This document shows positions 8,914 to 16,460 of a stretch of DNA of 64,000 bases, one piece after another. The stretch lies in NCBI GenBank assembly GCA_030533085.1, contig JAUNJZ010000005.1, positions 1 to 64,000 of the forward strand, given 5' to 3'. A program made the position numbers and the translations under genes. The stretch is from Synergistaceae bacterium. GTDB lineage: Bacteria; Synergistota; Synergistia; Synergistales; Synergistaceae. Position 1 is the stretch's first letter. Every line of letters begins with the position of its first letter. The notes under the pieces were generated by a model that had not been told where the DNA came from, did not search any database, and saw only the letters and a list, made by a program, of their open reading frames with translations.

Positions 8914-9870
8914 CTACTTAATGAGTCCTCTCTCTTTGTAGAACTGCTCCGCGCCGGGATGCAGCGGCGCTGTAAGTCCGTCAAGAGCGCCCTTAAGTGT
9001 GATTTCCTTGCCCTTCGCGTGGACGGCGGCGATATCGCTCAGGTTATCGAACATCGCGGTAAGGAATGCGTGAATCTGGTCGGCGGGGACGGAGTCGTTG
9101 GTGATGAGGATCGCCATGACCGCCGGTGTCTTCGTGTCTTTGGTTATACCTTTGTAGGTATTGGCCGGAATCGTGCTGGGAACGAAGAAGGGATATGCCT
9201 TGTGGAGCTTCTCGAGGAAAGCGTCGTCAAAGCTGAGGAGATTGACGTCTTTCGTCGTGGTGAGGTCCATGATCGAAGCGGTCGGGAATCCGGCAACGAC
9301 GAATCCGGCGTCGATCTGGTTGTCCTTGAAGCGGCTGGTTACCGCCGCGAAGTCAAGGTAGTCGGCCTTTCCGAGGTCGTCATAGGTCAGTCCGGCAACT
9401 TTGAATATAGCCTGCACGTCGCCCTCAACGCCCGATCCGGGGGCGCCGACGCCTACGCGCTTGCCTTTAAGGTCGGCTATGCTGTTGATTCCCGCGTCTT
9501 TCGCGACGACTACCTGAACGTTCTCAGGATAGAGAGAGGCTACTGTGCGGATGTTCTTGAGGGGTTTGCCCTGGAACATAAGCTCGCCGTTGTAGGCCCA
9601 GTAGGTGATGTCGTTCTGTACAAAGGCGATTTCGATGCCCTTTGTCGCGATAAGGTTCGCGTTGGCGACGGAAGCGTTTCCGGTCTCCGCCGTGCACTGG
9701 ATCTTGCCGCCCTTGGTAACTGCCGCTGCGAGCGCGCCGCCTACCGCGTAGTAGGTGCCGGATGTGCCGCCGGTGGCAATCGACATATAGGTCGGTGCCG
9801 CCGCCGCGACGGTGCTGAGGGCCAGTGCTGCAAGAAGCGCTACAACTGTTACGATGATGCCTTTCTTCAT
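8914..9870 (-). CDS. TAXI-family TRAP transporter solute-binding protein
   Basis: Periplasmic binding protein of a Na+-driven TRAP transporter of the TAXI group. The signal peptide MKKGIIVTVVALLAALALS ends in an Ala-rich cleavage site. The mature protein opens with the family motif SIATGGTSGTYYAVGGALA, and about 318 residues is typical. The start has GGGAGG 8 nt upstream. The gene follows its fused permease by 134 nt and is closed by a strong terminator, so both form one minus-strand operon. TAXI proteins bind glutamate, 2-oxoglutarate or other carboxylates; the ligand here is not readable. Confidence 0.92.
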   Translation of the reverse strand: MKKGIIVTVVALLAALALSTVAAAAPTYMSIATGGTSGTYYAVGGALAAAVTKGGKIQCTAETGNASVANANLIATKGIEIAFVQNDITYWAYNGELMFQGKPLKNIRTVASLYPENVQVVVAKDAGINSIADLKGKRVGVGAPGSGVEGDVQAIFKVAGLTYDDLGKADYLDFAAVTSRFKDNQIDAGFVVAGFPTASIMDLTTTKDVNLLSFDDAFLEKLHKAYPFFVPSTIPANTYKGITKDTKTPAVMAILITNDSVPADQIHAFLTAMFDNLSDIAAVHAKGKEITLKGALDGLTAPLHPGAEQFYKERGLIK

Positions 9871-10004
9871 TTCTGTTTCCTCCCTGAAAATATTATTTTT
9901 GCAATGCGGACGGCTTTGCGTCGTCCGCTGATCGCCTCTTATGATACTCTTTTTTGCGTAAAGACTCAATGCGCGGCAGGTAAATCCGCTGATGTATTAC
10001 GCTG

Positions 10005-11975
10005 TTACGCCGCCGCTCCGGCCGCCTTGTTTTTCTTCGCCTTAGCTGTCTGCACTACATAGATAACGGCAAGGACGGCAAGTCCGGCAAGGTCGGAGGT
10101 GGTGCCGGGTATCAGAAGCCCGAGCGCTCCGCCGAAGGCCAGTATGCGCATGTACCAGGCCATCTGCGCCTTGAAGAAGCCTATCGTGAACATGGCCAGC
10201 AGGAACACTCCGATAAGCGCCGTGCATATCGCCTGCGCCATTACAAGCGGCACAACGTCAATGAAAAGCAGCATCGGGCTGTATACGTAGATATATGGGA
10301 CGAGGAATCCCGCAAGCGCCAGCTTGAAGGCCGTAACGCCGGTTTTCATCGGGTCCGAGCCTGCGATGCCGGAGCCTGCGTAGGCCGCGAGCGCGACCGG
10401 CGGCGTGAGGTCTGCCGCTATTCCAAAGTAGAAGACGAACATGTAGGCGGCCATGGCCGGAACGCCGAGCTGGAAGAGCGCCGGCGCGGCCATCGTACTG
10501 GTGACGATGAAGTTCGCCGTCGTCGGAAGCCCCGTTCCGAGGATTATACTCGCGCACATCGTGAAGATGAGCGTCAGAATTTTGCTGCCGCCCGCCGCCG
10601 CGACGATGGCTCCGGCGATACGGAGAGCAAGCCCCGTGAGCGTCCCCATGCCGACGATCATGCCGACTGTGGCGCAGGCGCAGGCCACGCCTATAGCTCC
10701 GCGCGCGCCGCTCTGGAAGGCTTCAAATATCCTTACGGGCGTAAGGCGCGTCTCCTTGTTGAGCCAGGAGAGGACGAAGCTGACGAGGATGCCGTTGAAG
10801 GCCGCCTTGAGCGGCGTGTAACCGGCGAGAAGGAAGTAGATTATCGCGATAAGCGGGATAAGAAGGAAGCCCCTTGATTTGAGCAGCGGCCATATCGGCG
10901 GAAGCTGCGACCAGGGAATGCCTTTCAGCCCGAGGCGGCAAGCCTCAAAGTGCACCTGCACCATGACGGCGAAGTAGTAAAGCAGGGCGGGAACTATCGC
11001 CGCGATGGCGACCTCTATATAGGGAACTCCGAGGAACTGGGCCATAATAAAGGCGCCCGCTCCCATGACCGGCGGCATTATCTGCCCTCCGGTCGAGGCG
11101 ACGGCCTCTACCGCCCCCGCGAAGTGCGGCTCATAGCCGACGCTTTTCATCAGCGGGATTGTGAACATACCCGTGGTGCAGACGTTGGCGACCGAAGAGC
11201 CGGAGACCGTTCCCATCAGCCCGGAGCTGACGATCGCGACCTTTGCCGGGCCGCCCGTGGACCAGCCTGCGATAGCCATAGAAAGGTCTATGATGAAGCG
11301 TCCAAGCCCCGTCTTTTCAAGCACAGCCCCAAAGAGGATGAACATGAAGACGAAGGTCGAGGAGACCTCCAGCGGCGTTCCGAATATCCCCTCCGTGCCG
11401 AGATACATGTGGTTCACTATACGCGCGACGGAGAAGCCGCGGTGCGCAAGCATCTGCGGCATCGAGCGGCCGAAATAGCAGTACAGCAGCGCGAGAACCG
11501 CGAGGCAGGGCAGCACCGGGTTTGATATGCGCCGCGTAGCCTCAAGCAGCGTCGCGATGAGAATGAATCCCATCACAAGGTCGGCCGTAGTCGGCAGACC
11601 TGCCCTTGTTACAAGCTCATTGAAAAATATGACCAGATACAACGTGCTGGCGACGCCGAGTCCGGCGAAGATGAAATCGTAGAAAGGAATACCGCTTGTC
11701 TTTGACTGCTTCGACGACGCCGGATAAAGAAGAAACACCAGCGCCAGCGTGAAAGCCAGATGAACGGCTCCCTGCATCTGGGCGAGCAGCAGCCCGAAGC
11801 CGGACGTGTAGAAGTGGAAGCAGGACATAGCTACCGCAAGCAGCGCCACCATCTTTCCCTGCCAGCCTCCGAGCGTCCTGAAACGCGCTTCGGTGTCATA
11901 CTTACGCATAAGATCTTCAATGTCGATCTTTTCGTTTTCCACCACCTGATCAATTACCTTTACCTCTTCGCTCAC
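10005..11975 (-). CDS. TAXI-type TRAP transporter fused permease (DctQM)
   Basis: Cytoplasmic-membrane permease in which the small (DctQ) and large (DctM) TRAP subunits are fused, as usual for TAXI systems. The 656 residues hold many hydrophobic helices, with conserved GTVSGSSVANVCTTG and GTGLPTTANFIV signatures of the DctM scissor helices. It starts at GTG behind GGAGGAGG with 8-nt spacing. It is followed by its binding-protein gene. The N-terminal 40 residues are soluble and charged. A second, paralogous permease is encoded at 31989-33968. Confidence 0.95.
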   Translation of the reverse strand: MSEEVKVIDQVVENEKIDIEDLMRKYDTEARFRTLGGWQGKMVALLAVAMSCFHFYTSGFGLLLAQMQGAVHLAFTLALVFLLYPASSKQSKTSGIPFYDFIFAGLGVASTLYLVIFFNELVTRAGLPTTADLVMGFILIATLLEATRRISNPVLPCLAVLALLYCYFGRSMPQMLAHRGFSVARIVNHMYLGTEGIFGTPLEVSSTFVFMFILFGAVLEKTGLGRFIIDLSMAIAGWSTGGPAKVAIVSSGLMGTVSGSSVANVCTTGMFTIPLMKSVGYEPHFAGAVEAVASTGGQIMPPVMGAGAFIMAQFLGVPYIEVAIAAIVPALLYYFAVMVQVHFEACRLGLKGIPWSQLPPIWPLLKSRGFLLIPLIAIIYFLLAGYTPLKAAFNGILVSFVLSWLNKETRLTPVRIFEAFQSGARGAIGVACACATVGMIVGMGTLTGLALRIAGAIVAAAGGSKILTLIFTMCASIILGTGLPTTANFIVTSTMAAPALFQLGVPAMAAYMFVFYFGIAADLTPPVALAAYAGSGIAGSDPMKTGVTAFKLALAGFLVPYIYVYSPMLLFIDVVPLVMAQAICTALIGVFLLAMFTIGFFKAQMAWYMRILAFGGALGLLIPGTTSDLAGLAVLAVIYVVQTAKAKKNKAAGAAA

Positions 11976-12487
11976 AAAAAATTCCTCCTCCGTGGAGAGT
12001 TTGAGACATATAAACGGCTGCGCGGGAACAGATTAAAAATTTCTCCCTTTCTTTGTACAGCATCGCATGGCTCTACGTCGGTTCTGTCTCCCCTGTAAAT
12101 AATAAAAGTCTCGATAGTTATTATATACGCAAACTCTTCAAGTTTCAACAATCGTCTACGCTCATTTTAAAGCGCGAAAAGTTAAGAGTATCGAAAAAAG
12201 CGCCGTCATTCCGCGCTTTTTTACAGCGCAGCGGCTTTCACGCGGATTTAACGAAGAAAAAAAGTTCCCTTTTATTTTTTCTATTATCAGGGAAATCCGC
12301 CGCCGGACCAACCGATTTTATCTCTCTCTAGCTCACGCTCATTCCTCCCCTAAGTTGAAAATTCGTAATCTGTAAATGCAGCATGCCGGCAGCAGAGGGC
12401 ACTTTATAGCGCCGGCCGGCGGAGGCGCAGGGGAAAATTACCCGTTTCCCGATGAATATTTTATGAAGGAGCTGTGCGCCGCGCCCC
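11976..12487. other. 512-bp intergenic region
   Basis: This holds the upstream region of the TAXI operon on the right-to-left strand and the tail of the lysR-deoC operon. A symmetric hairpin is at 12194-12222 (listed separately). I see no gene; local base composition is more AT-rich than in the neighbours. Confidence 0.5.
12194..12222. terminator. symmetric terminator hairpin
   Basis: AAAAAAGCGC pairs with GCGCTTTTTT around a 9-nt loop. The A and T tracts let it act on either strand; on the minus strand it would end the operon that closes with deoC. Confidence 0.7.
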
Positions 12488-13138
12488 TCAGCTCCCGCCT
12501 CCGCAGATATCGACGGATTTCGAGGCGCCGATACGATCCGCCCCCGCCTCTATCAGGCGCAGGGCAAAGTCCGCGCTGTTTATGCCGCCGGAGGCCTTTA
12601 TCTTCATACCGGCTCCGACGGAGGCGCGCATCAGCCTTACGTCGGCCTCTGTCGCCCCCGCCTTTGAAAAGCCTGTAGAGGTTTTTACAAAATGCGCCCC
12701 AGCCGCCTCGGCGGCGCGGCAGGCGCGTATTTTTTCCTCGTCGGTAAGCAGCGCGGTCTCGATTATCACTTTGACGGCGCAGCCGGGGACGGCCTCGACC
12801 ACCGCACTGACGTCGTTCGTGACAGCCTCGTCATCTCCGTCTTTCAGCCGCCCTATATTGATTACCATGTCTATTTCCGACGCTCCATCCTCAGCCGCTT
12901 TTTGGGCCTCAAAGGCTTTGGCGGCGCTGCTCGCCGCTCCCAGCGGGAAGCCCACGACGGCGCAGACCTTCGGGGCCGCTCCGCGAAGAAGCTCCGCCGC
13001 CAGCTTTACGCGGGAAGAGTTCACGCATACGGAGGCGAAGCCATGCTCCGCCGCCTCGCGGCACAGCTTTCTGATATCCTCCGCCGTCGTATCGGCTTTC
13101 AGCGCGCTGTGATCAATATAGGGGGCCAAATTCATCAT
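12488..13138 (-). CDS. deoC: deoxyribose-phosphate aldolase
   Basis: Cleaves 2-deoxyribose-5-phosphate to glyceraldehyde-3-phosphate and acetaldehyde. The 216-residue TIM barrel has [15 protein letters not shown], the Schiff-base lysine in HFVKTSTGF and the proton-relay lysine in KASGGI. Its ATG follows directly on the stop codon of the LysR gene, so the two are co-transcribed and probably translationally coupled. No other deo gene is nearby, and its placement at the end of a Na+-decarboxylase-type operon is unexpected. Confidence 0.95.
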   Translation of the reverse strand: MMNLAPYIDHSALKADTTAEDIRKLCREAAEHGFASVCVNSSRVKLAAELLRGAAPKVCAVVGFPLGAASSAAKAFEAQKAAEDGASEIDMVINIGRLKDGDDEAVTNDVSAVVEAVPGCAVKVIIETALLTDEEKIRACRAAEAAGAHFVKTSTGFSKAGATEADVRLMRASVGAGMKIKASGGINSADFALRLIEAGADRIGASKSVDICGGGS

Positions 13139-14047
13139 TTATTTCACCTTTTCTCCTTTGCCGAGTCCGTCCACATGCTTCCGAAGCAGCTCGTCAAATA
13201 TTGTAAGCGCCGGTATGGAGCTTGATTTCGGATATCTGTGGGTCAGTTTGTAGTAGATGATATCCGGCGGCGAGTCGGAGAGCCTGTGAAAGACAGCCGA
13301 CGGTGATTCTTTCGCAAACTGCTCTATCGCCGACTGCGGTATCATGCACCACTGTCCGGCGCGGTGCATCAGAGAGGTAGCCAGCTTCAGCGAGTCCACT
13401 CTGACCTTGAGCGCCTTGACAGGATCCCATATATGGTCGTGCCAGAGACGGTAGCCGCCGCTCCACTCGATATAAAATTCCATCTCCTTGTCGAGCGAGG
13501 AGGGCTTGATATATTCCTCCGCCGTTTCGTTGGGATATGGAATGCGGGCGACGGCGAAACCCTCGCGGTAAAAGGGCTCTATCTGCACATATCTGGTGTT
13601 TTCCTCGTGTATCGTTATGGCGACGTCAAGCGCGCGGCTCTCCACAGCCTGATACATGTGGTCGGAAGGGTCGGTGAGTATCCGCAGATAGACGGGCGGC
13701 TCATGCTCAAAGAGCGCGCAGTAGACTGAAGGCAGCAGGCGGTTGTTCACGCTCTCCGTTCCCCCGATGTTGAGAGAATAGGCGGAGCCCGGGGAGCGCG
13801 CGTTGCCGATCTCACGGCTGACCTCCTGCCATTTGAGGGCGAGCGGCAGGAAGCTTTCCCCGGCCGGAGTAAGGCGGATCGATTTCATCCCCTTCTGTCT
13901 GTCGACGAGGATCATTCCCATCTCCCCCTCAAGCTCGCTGAGGTTATAGCTGATGGTCGACTGCGTCACATTCAGAAGCTCCGCTGCCTTTCCCAGCGTG
14001 CGCGACATGGCGACGGCAAGAAATGTTTCTATCCCCTTTTCGTGCAT
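13139..14047 (-). CDS. LysR-family transcriptional regulator
   Basis: The N-terminal winged helix-turn-helix (GKAAELLNVTQSTISYNLSELE, residues about 15-40) is followed by a LysR effector domain of normal size, 302 residues in total. The start has AAGGTG upstream. It sits inside the minus-strand operon, between the decarboxylase beta-type subunit and deoC, rather than divergent from its targets. It may therefore autoregulate the whole operon; the inducer is unknown. Confidence 0.92.
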   Translation of the reverse strand: MHEKGIETFLAVAMSRTLGKAAELLNVTQSTISYNLSELEGEMGMILVDRQKGMKSIRLTPAGESFLPLALKWQEVSREIGNARSPGSAYSLNIGGTESVNNRLLPSVYCALFEHEPPVYLRILTDPSDHMYQAVESRALDVAITIHEENTRYVQIEPFYREGFAVARIPYPNETAEEYIKPSSLDKEMEFYIEWSGGYRLWHDHIWDPVKALKVRVDSLKLATSLMHRAGQWCMIPQSAIEQFAKESPSAVFHRLSDSPPDIIYYKLTHRYPKSSSIPALTIFDELLRKHVDGLGKGEKVK

Positions 14048-14106
14048 TCACATCACCTTACCTTTTTGAAAAATCTCCGCGAACAGGGGCGCCGTTCGGG
14101 TCAATT

Positions 14107-15231
14107 TTACTTGCTCAGCAGCGTAAGCATCGCGCCGGCTGCGACAGCCGTGCCGATAACTCCCGCGACATTCGGCCCCATCGCGTGCATCAGGATGTAC
14201 TGCCCCGGGAACTCCTGCGAAATGACCTTCTGGCAGACCCTCGCCGCCATCGGTACGGCGGAGACCCCGGCCGCTCCGATGATCGGGTTTACCCTGCCGC
14301 CCGACATCGTCTTCATGATCTGGCCGAATACGACGCCTCCGGCCGTGCTGAAGATGAAGGCTACCAGCCCGAGGCAGATTATTTTTATCGTCGCCGCGGT
14401 CAGGAAGCTTTCCGCGCTCATTGTCGCTCCGACAGATATTCCAAGGAAGATAGTCGTCGCGTTAAGCACCTCGTTCTGAGCCGCCAGCGAAAGTCTCTCC
14501 GTGCAGCCGCATTCGCGCATCAGATTTCCGAACATCAGCATACCGATGAGCGGCACCGCCGCCGGAAGCACCAGACCGCAGGCGATAGTCGAAATGATCG
14601 GGAAAAGTATGCGCTCCGTGCGTGAGACGGGGCGAAGCTGTTCCATCTTTATCGAGCGGTCGGCCTTCGTCGTCAGCATCCTGATGACGGGCGGCTGTAT
14701 CAGCGGCACGAGCGACATATAGCTGTAAGCGGCGACGGCGACGGCTGAAAGTATCCCAGGAGCCAGCTTCGCGCAGAGATAAATGGCCGTAGGTCCGTCC
14801 GCGCCGCCGATTATCCCTATCCCCGCCGCCTCCTGTATCGTGAAGCCCATGACCATGGCTCCTATCACCGCTACGAAGACGCCAAGCTGCGCCGCGGCTC
14901 CGAGCAGGAAGGTGACAGGATTTGCAAGCAGCGGGCCGAAGTCCGTCAGCGCGCCGATACCCATAAATATTATTATCGGGTATATCTCATGTCTTATGCC
15001 AAACATTACATAATAGAGAAACCCTCCTTCATCTATTATACCTGAGAGAGGAAGATTGACCAGCAGGCAGCCGAACGCTATCGGCATGAGCAAAAGCGGC
15101 TCGAAACCTTTGGATATCGCCAGATAGAGCAATATAAAGGATACCAGCAGCATCAGAATGTTGCCCCAGGAAAGAGCGACGAGGCCGGACTGCTCCACCA
15201 CGCCGCGCAGCGCCGTCATATAGAGTTCCAT
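14107..15231 (-). CDS. Na+-translocating decarboxylase beta subunit (OadB/GcdB/MmdB family)
   Basis: Integral membrane subunit that couples carboxybiotin decarboxylation to Na+ export. The signature GGADGP at residues 142-147, with the Asp equivalent to the coupling residue of oxaloacetate decarboxylase, is intact, as is GIGALTDFGPLLANP. Its 374 residues match the glutaconyl/methylmalonyl-CoA type beta subunits. A small gamma-type subunit lies 2 nt upstream. The carboxyltransferase alpha subunit and the biotin carrier are not in the window, so the substrate cannot be named. Confidence 0.9.
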   Translation of the reverse strand: MELYMTALRGVVEQSGLVALSWGNILMLLVSFILLYLAISKGFEPLLLMPIAFGCLLVNLPLSGIIDEGGFLYYVMFGIRHEIYPIIIFMGIGALTDFGPLLANPVTFLLGAAAQLGVFVAVIGAMVMGFTIQEAAGIGIIGGADGPTAIYLCAKLAPGILSAVAVAAYSYMSLVPLIQPPVIRMLTTKADRSIKMEQLRPVSRTERILFPIISTIACGLVLPAAVPLIGMLMFGNLMRECGCTERLSLAAQNEVLNATTIFLGISVGATMSAESFLTAATIKIICLGLVAFIFSTAGGVVFGQIMKTMSGGRVNPIIGAAGVSAVPMAARVCQKVISQEFPGQYILMHAMGPNVAGVIGTAVAAGAMLTLLSK

Positions 15232-15233
15232 CT

Positions 15234-15404
15234 TTATTTAGCCTCCGACGATTTTTTGTCAAAGATTGCGACAATGCGGTTTGTCGCTACCATCACGAAC
15301 ATCAGTCCGATTATCACGAGAAAGACGATGCTCATCGCGATAAAGGACATGACAAGCGCGCCGGACGGGCCGGCAAAGTTTGAACTGAGAGCTTCAACAG
15401 GCAT
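15234..15404 (-). CDS. small membrane protein, decarboxylase gamma-subunit (OadG)-like
   Basis: A 56-residue protein with one membrane helix at about residues 17-40 and a short charged tail ending DKKSSEAK. An AGGAGG site 9 nt before the ATG supports translation. It ends 2 nt before the beta-subunit gene. Size, topology and position match the OadG/MmdD gamma/delta subunits that stabilise Na+-translocating decarboxylases, though sequence conservation in that family is low. I read it directly from the complementary strand. Confidence 0.75.
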   Translation of the reverse strand: MPVEALSSNFAGPSGALVMSFIAMSIVFLVIIGLMFVMVATNRIVAIFDKKSSEAK

Positions 15405-15532
15405 AAGTCTCTGCCTCCTATTTAAGAGAACAAAATAATGTAATGTTCCTCACATTACAGCGGAACAACAGTGAACAGCACTATCAGCGTTATTTGGAAT
15501 TATGTTTGGGGGTGGGGTCGTTCTCTTCTCTT

Positions 15533-15919
15533 TTACTCTCGTTTTTGGACGATTTTGGGTTCTGCGATGCCGCAGAGGCGGGTACGCGCTGGCTGGAAGG
15601 CGGGAAGCGGACGCGGCATATTGAGAGAAATGTGCGCCGCGGCGTCGCCGCAGCTGACGGCGGATATCTTTTCCGCCATCAGCGGGGCGCGGCCGCGGAA
15701 GCTCTTTTCCGCAACGGAAGGTTTTGAATCCTCCGATTCGGAGATGGTTCCTATAGGCGCTCCGCATCCGTCGTCAACGCGCAGGAAAGCGGCGTCGCGC
15801 TCCAACGCCTCGACGGGAAGGCACGGCGAAAGAGACGGGGCGGAGAAGGCGGCCAGCAGCGCCATTATAAAAACGGCGACGAAGGCGGCTCTGTTTTTTT
15901 TCCAGTCAAAAGCCCGCAT
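15533..15919 (-). CDS. hypothetical protein with N-terminal membrane or signal segment
   Basis: I do not recognise this 128-residue protein. It starts with positively charged residues and a hydrophobic stretch (AAFVAVFIMALLAAFSAPS) that could be a signal peptide or anchor. A polar, Cys-containing region without a known domain follows. A GGAG site 9 nt upstream of the ATG and the tight operon position, between two small membrane proteins of the decarboxylase cluster, argue that it is real. Confidence 0.5.
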   Translation of the reverse strand: MRAFDWKKNRAAFVAVFIMALLAAFSAPSLSPCLPVEALERDAAFLRVDDGCGAPIGTISESEDSKPSVAEKSFRGRAPLMAEKISAVSCGDAAAHISLNMPRPLPAFQPARTRLCGIAEPKIVQKRE

Positions 15920-16021
15920 ACTCTCCCGCTCCTTTCCTCTTTGCCGGTTATTTCCAGCAGACACAGTCATAATTAAATACTATTTTCCCTTATATTTCAA
16001 CTCGTAAAATTATTTATATAT

Positions 16022-16192
16022 CTAACCCATGAATTTTTTCATCAGCACGGCGCATACGACGACAATAAGAACCATCGCCGCGATACCGATATTGCCGGAG
16101 GCGCTGAATATCCCGTCAGCGGCTTCGGCTGACGAAGCTTCCAGCGCGGCCGGAGCGATTAGCGCAAGGGTGAGAATAACTTTATTTTTCAC
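16022..16192 (-). CDS. small single-pass membrane protein
   Basis: The 56 residues begin with a signal-like hydrophobic run (VILTLALIAPAALEASSAEA). A short polar stretch and a second hydrophobic helix (IAAMVLIVVVCAVLMKKFMG) follow. The GTG at 16192 has AAAGGTG 9 nt upstream. It is the first gene of the minus-strand cluster leading to the decarboxylase beta subunit, and a strong promoter lies just upstream. Its role is unknown; a regulatory or stabilising subunit of the membrane complex is a guess. Confidence 0.55.
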   Translation of the reverse strand: MKNKVILTLALIAPAALEASSAEAADGIFSASGNIGIAAMVLIVVVCAVLMKKFMG

Positions 16193-16209
16193 GGCAACAG
16201 TCACCTTTC

Positions 16210-16231
16210 ATAGGCACACAAAAATGCCTAT
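16210..16231 (-). promoter_or_regulatory. hairpin just upstream of a start codon
   Basis: ATAGGCA and TGCCTAT form a 7-bp stem around an 8-nt loop in the 5' leader, ending only a few nucleotides before the ribosome site of the small membrane protein gene. It could modulate translation. Confidence 0.4.
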
Positions 16232-16267
16232 CAGAAAATATGGCTCTGATAAGTGCTGTTCATAATT

Positions 16268-16295
16268 TTTATATCATAAAAATGTAATAAGTCAA
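16268..16295 (-). promoter_or_regulatory. sigma-70-type promoter for the decarboxylase cluster
   Basis: On the minus strand TTGACT and TATAAA are separated by 16 nt, about 75 nt before the first gene of the cluster. Both boxes are close to consensus. Confidence 0.7.
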
Positions 16296-16387
16296 TAAAA
16301 AAATGCTATATCTCCGGGCGGCGTGAAGGGCGGTGTATCCACGCCGAGGCGCGGAAAGGGCGGCCATCTTAGGGGCGGAACATAAGC

Positions 16388-16420
16388 GCAAATCCCGTGA
16401 AGAACATTCACGGGATTTGC
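16388..16420. terminator. hairpin downstream of glycyl radical enzyme gene
   Basis: GCAAATCCCGTGA pairs with TCACGGGATTTGC around a short loop. It stands about 40 nt after the enzyme's stop codon. The T run is clear only on the plus strand, so on the minus strand it may act as a 3' stabiliser or a weak terminator. Confidence 0.6.
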
Positions 16421-16460
16421 TTTGGTCTGTTTCATGCCGCCGGAGGGCGGCGGGGAGGCT

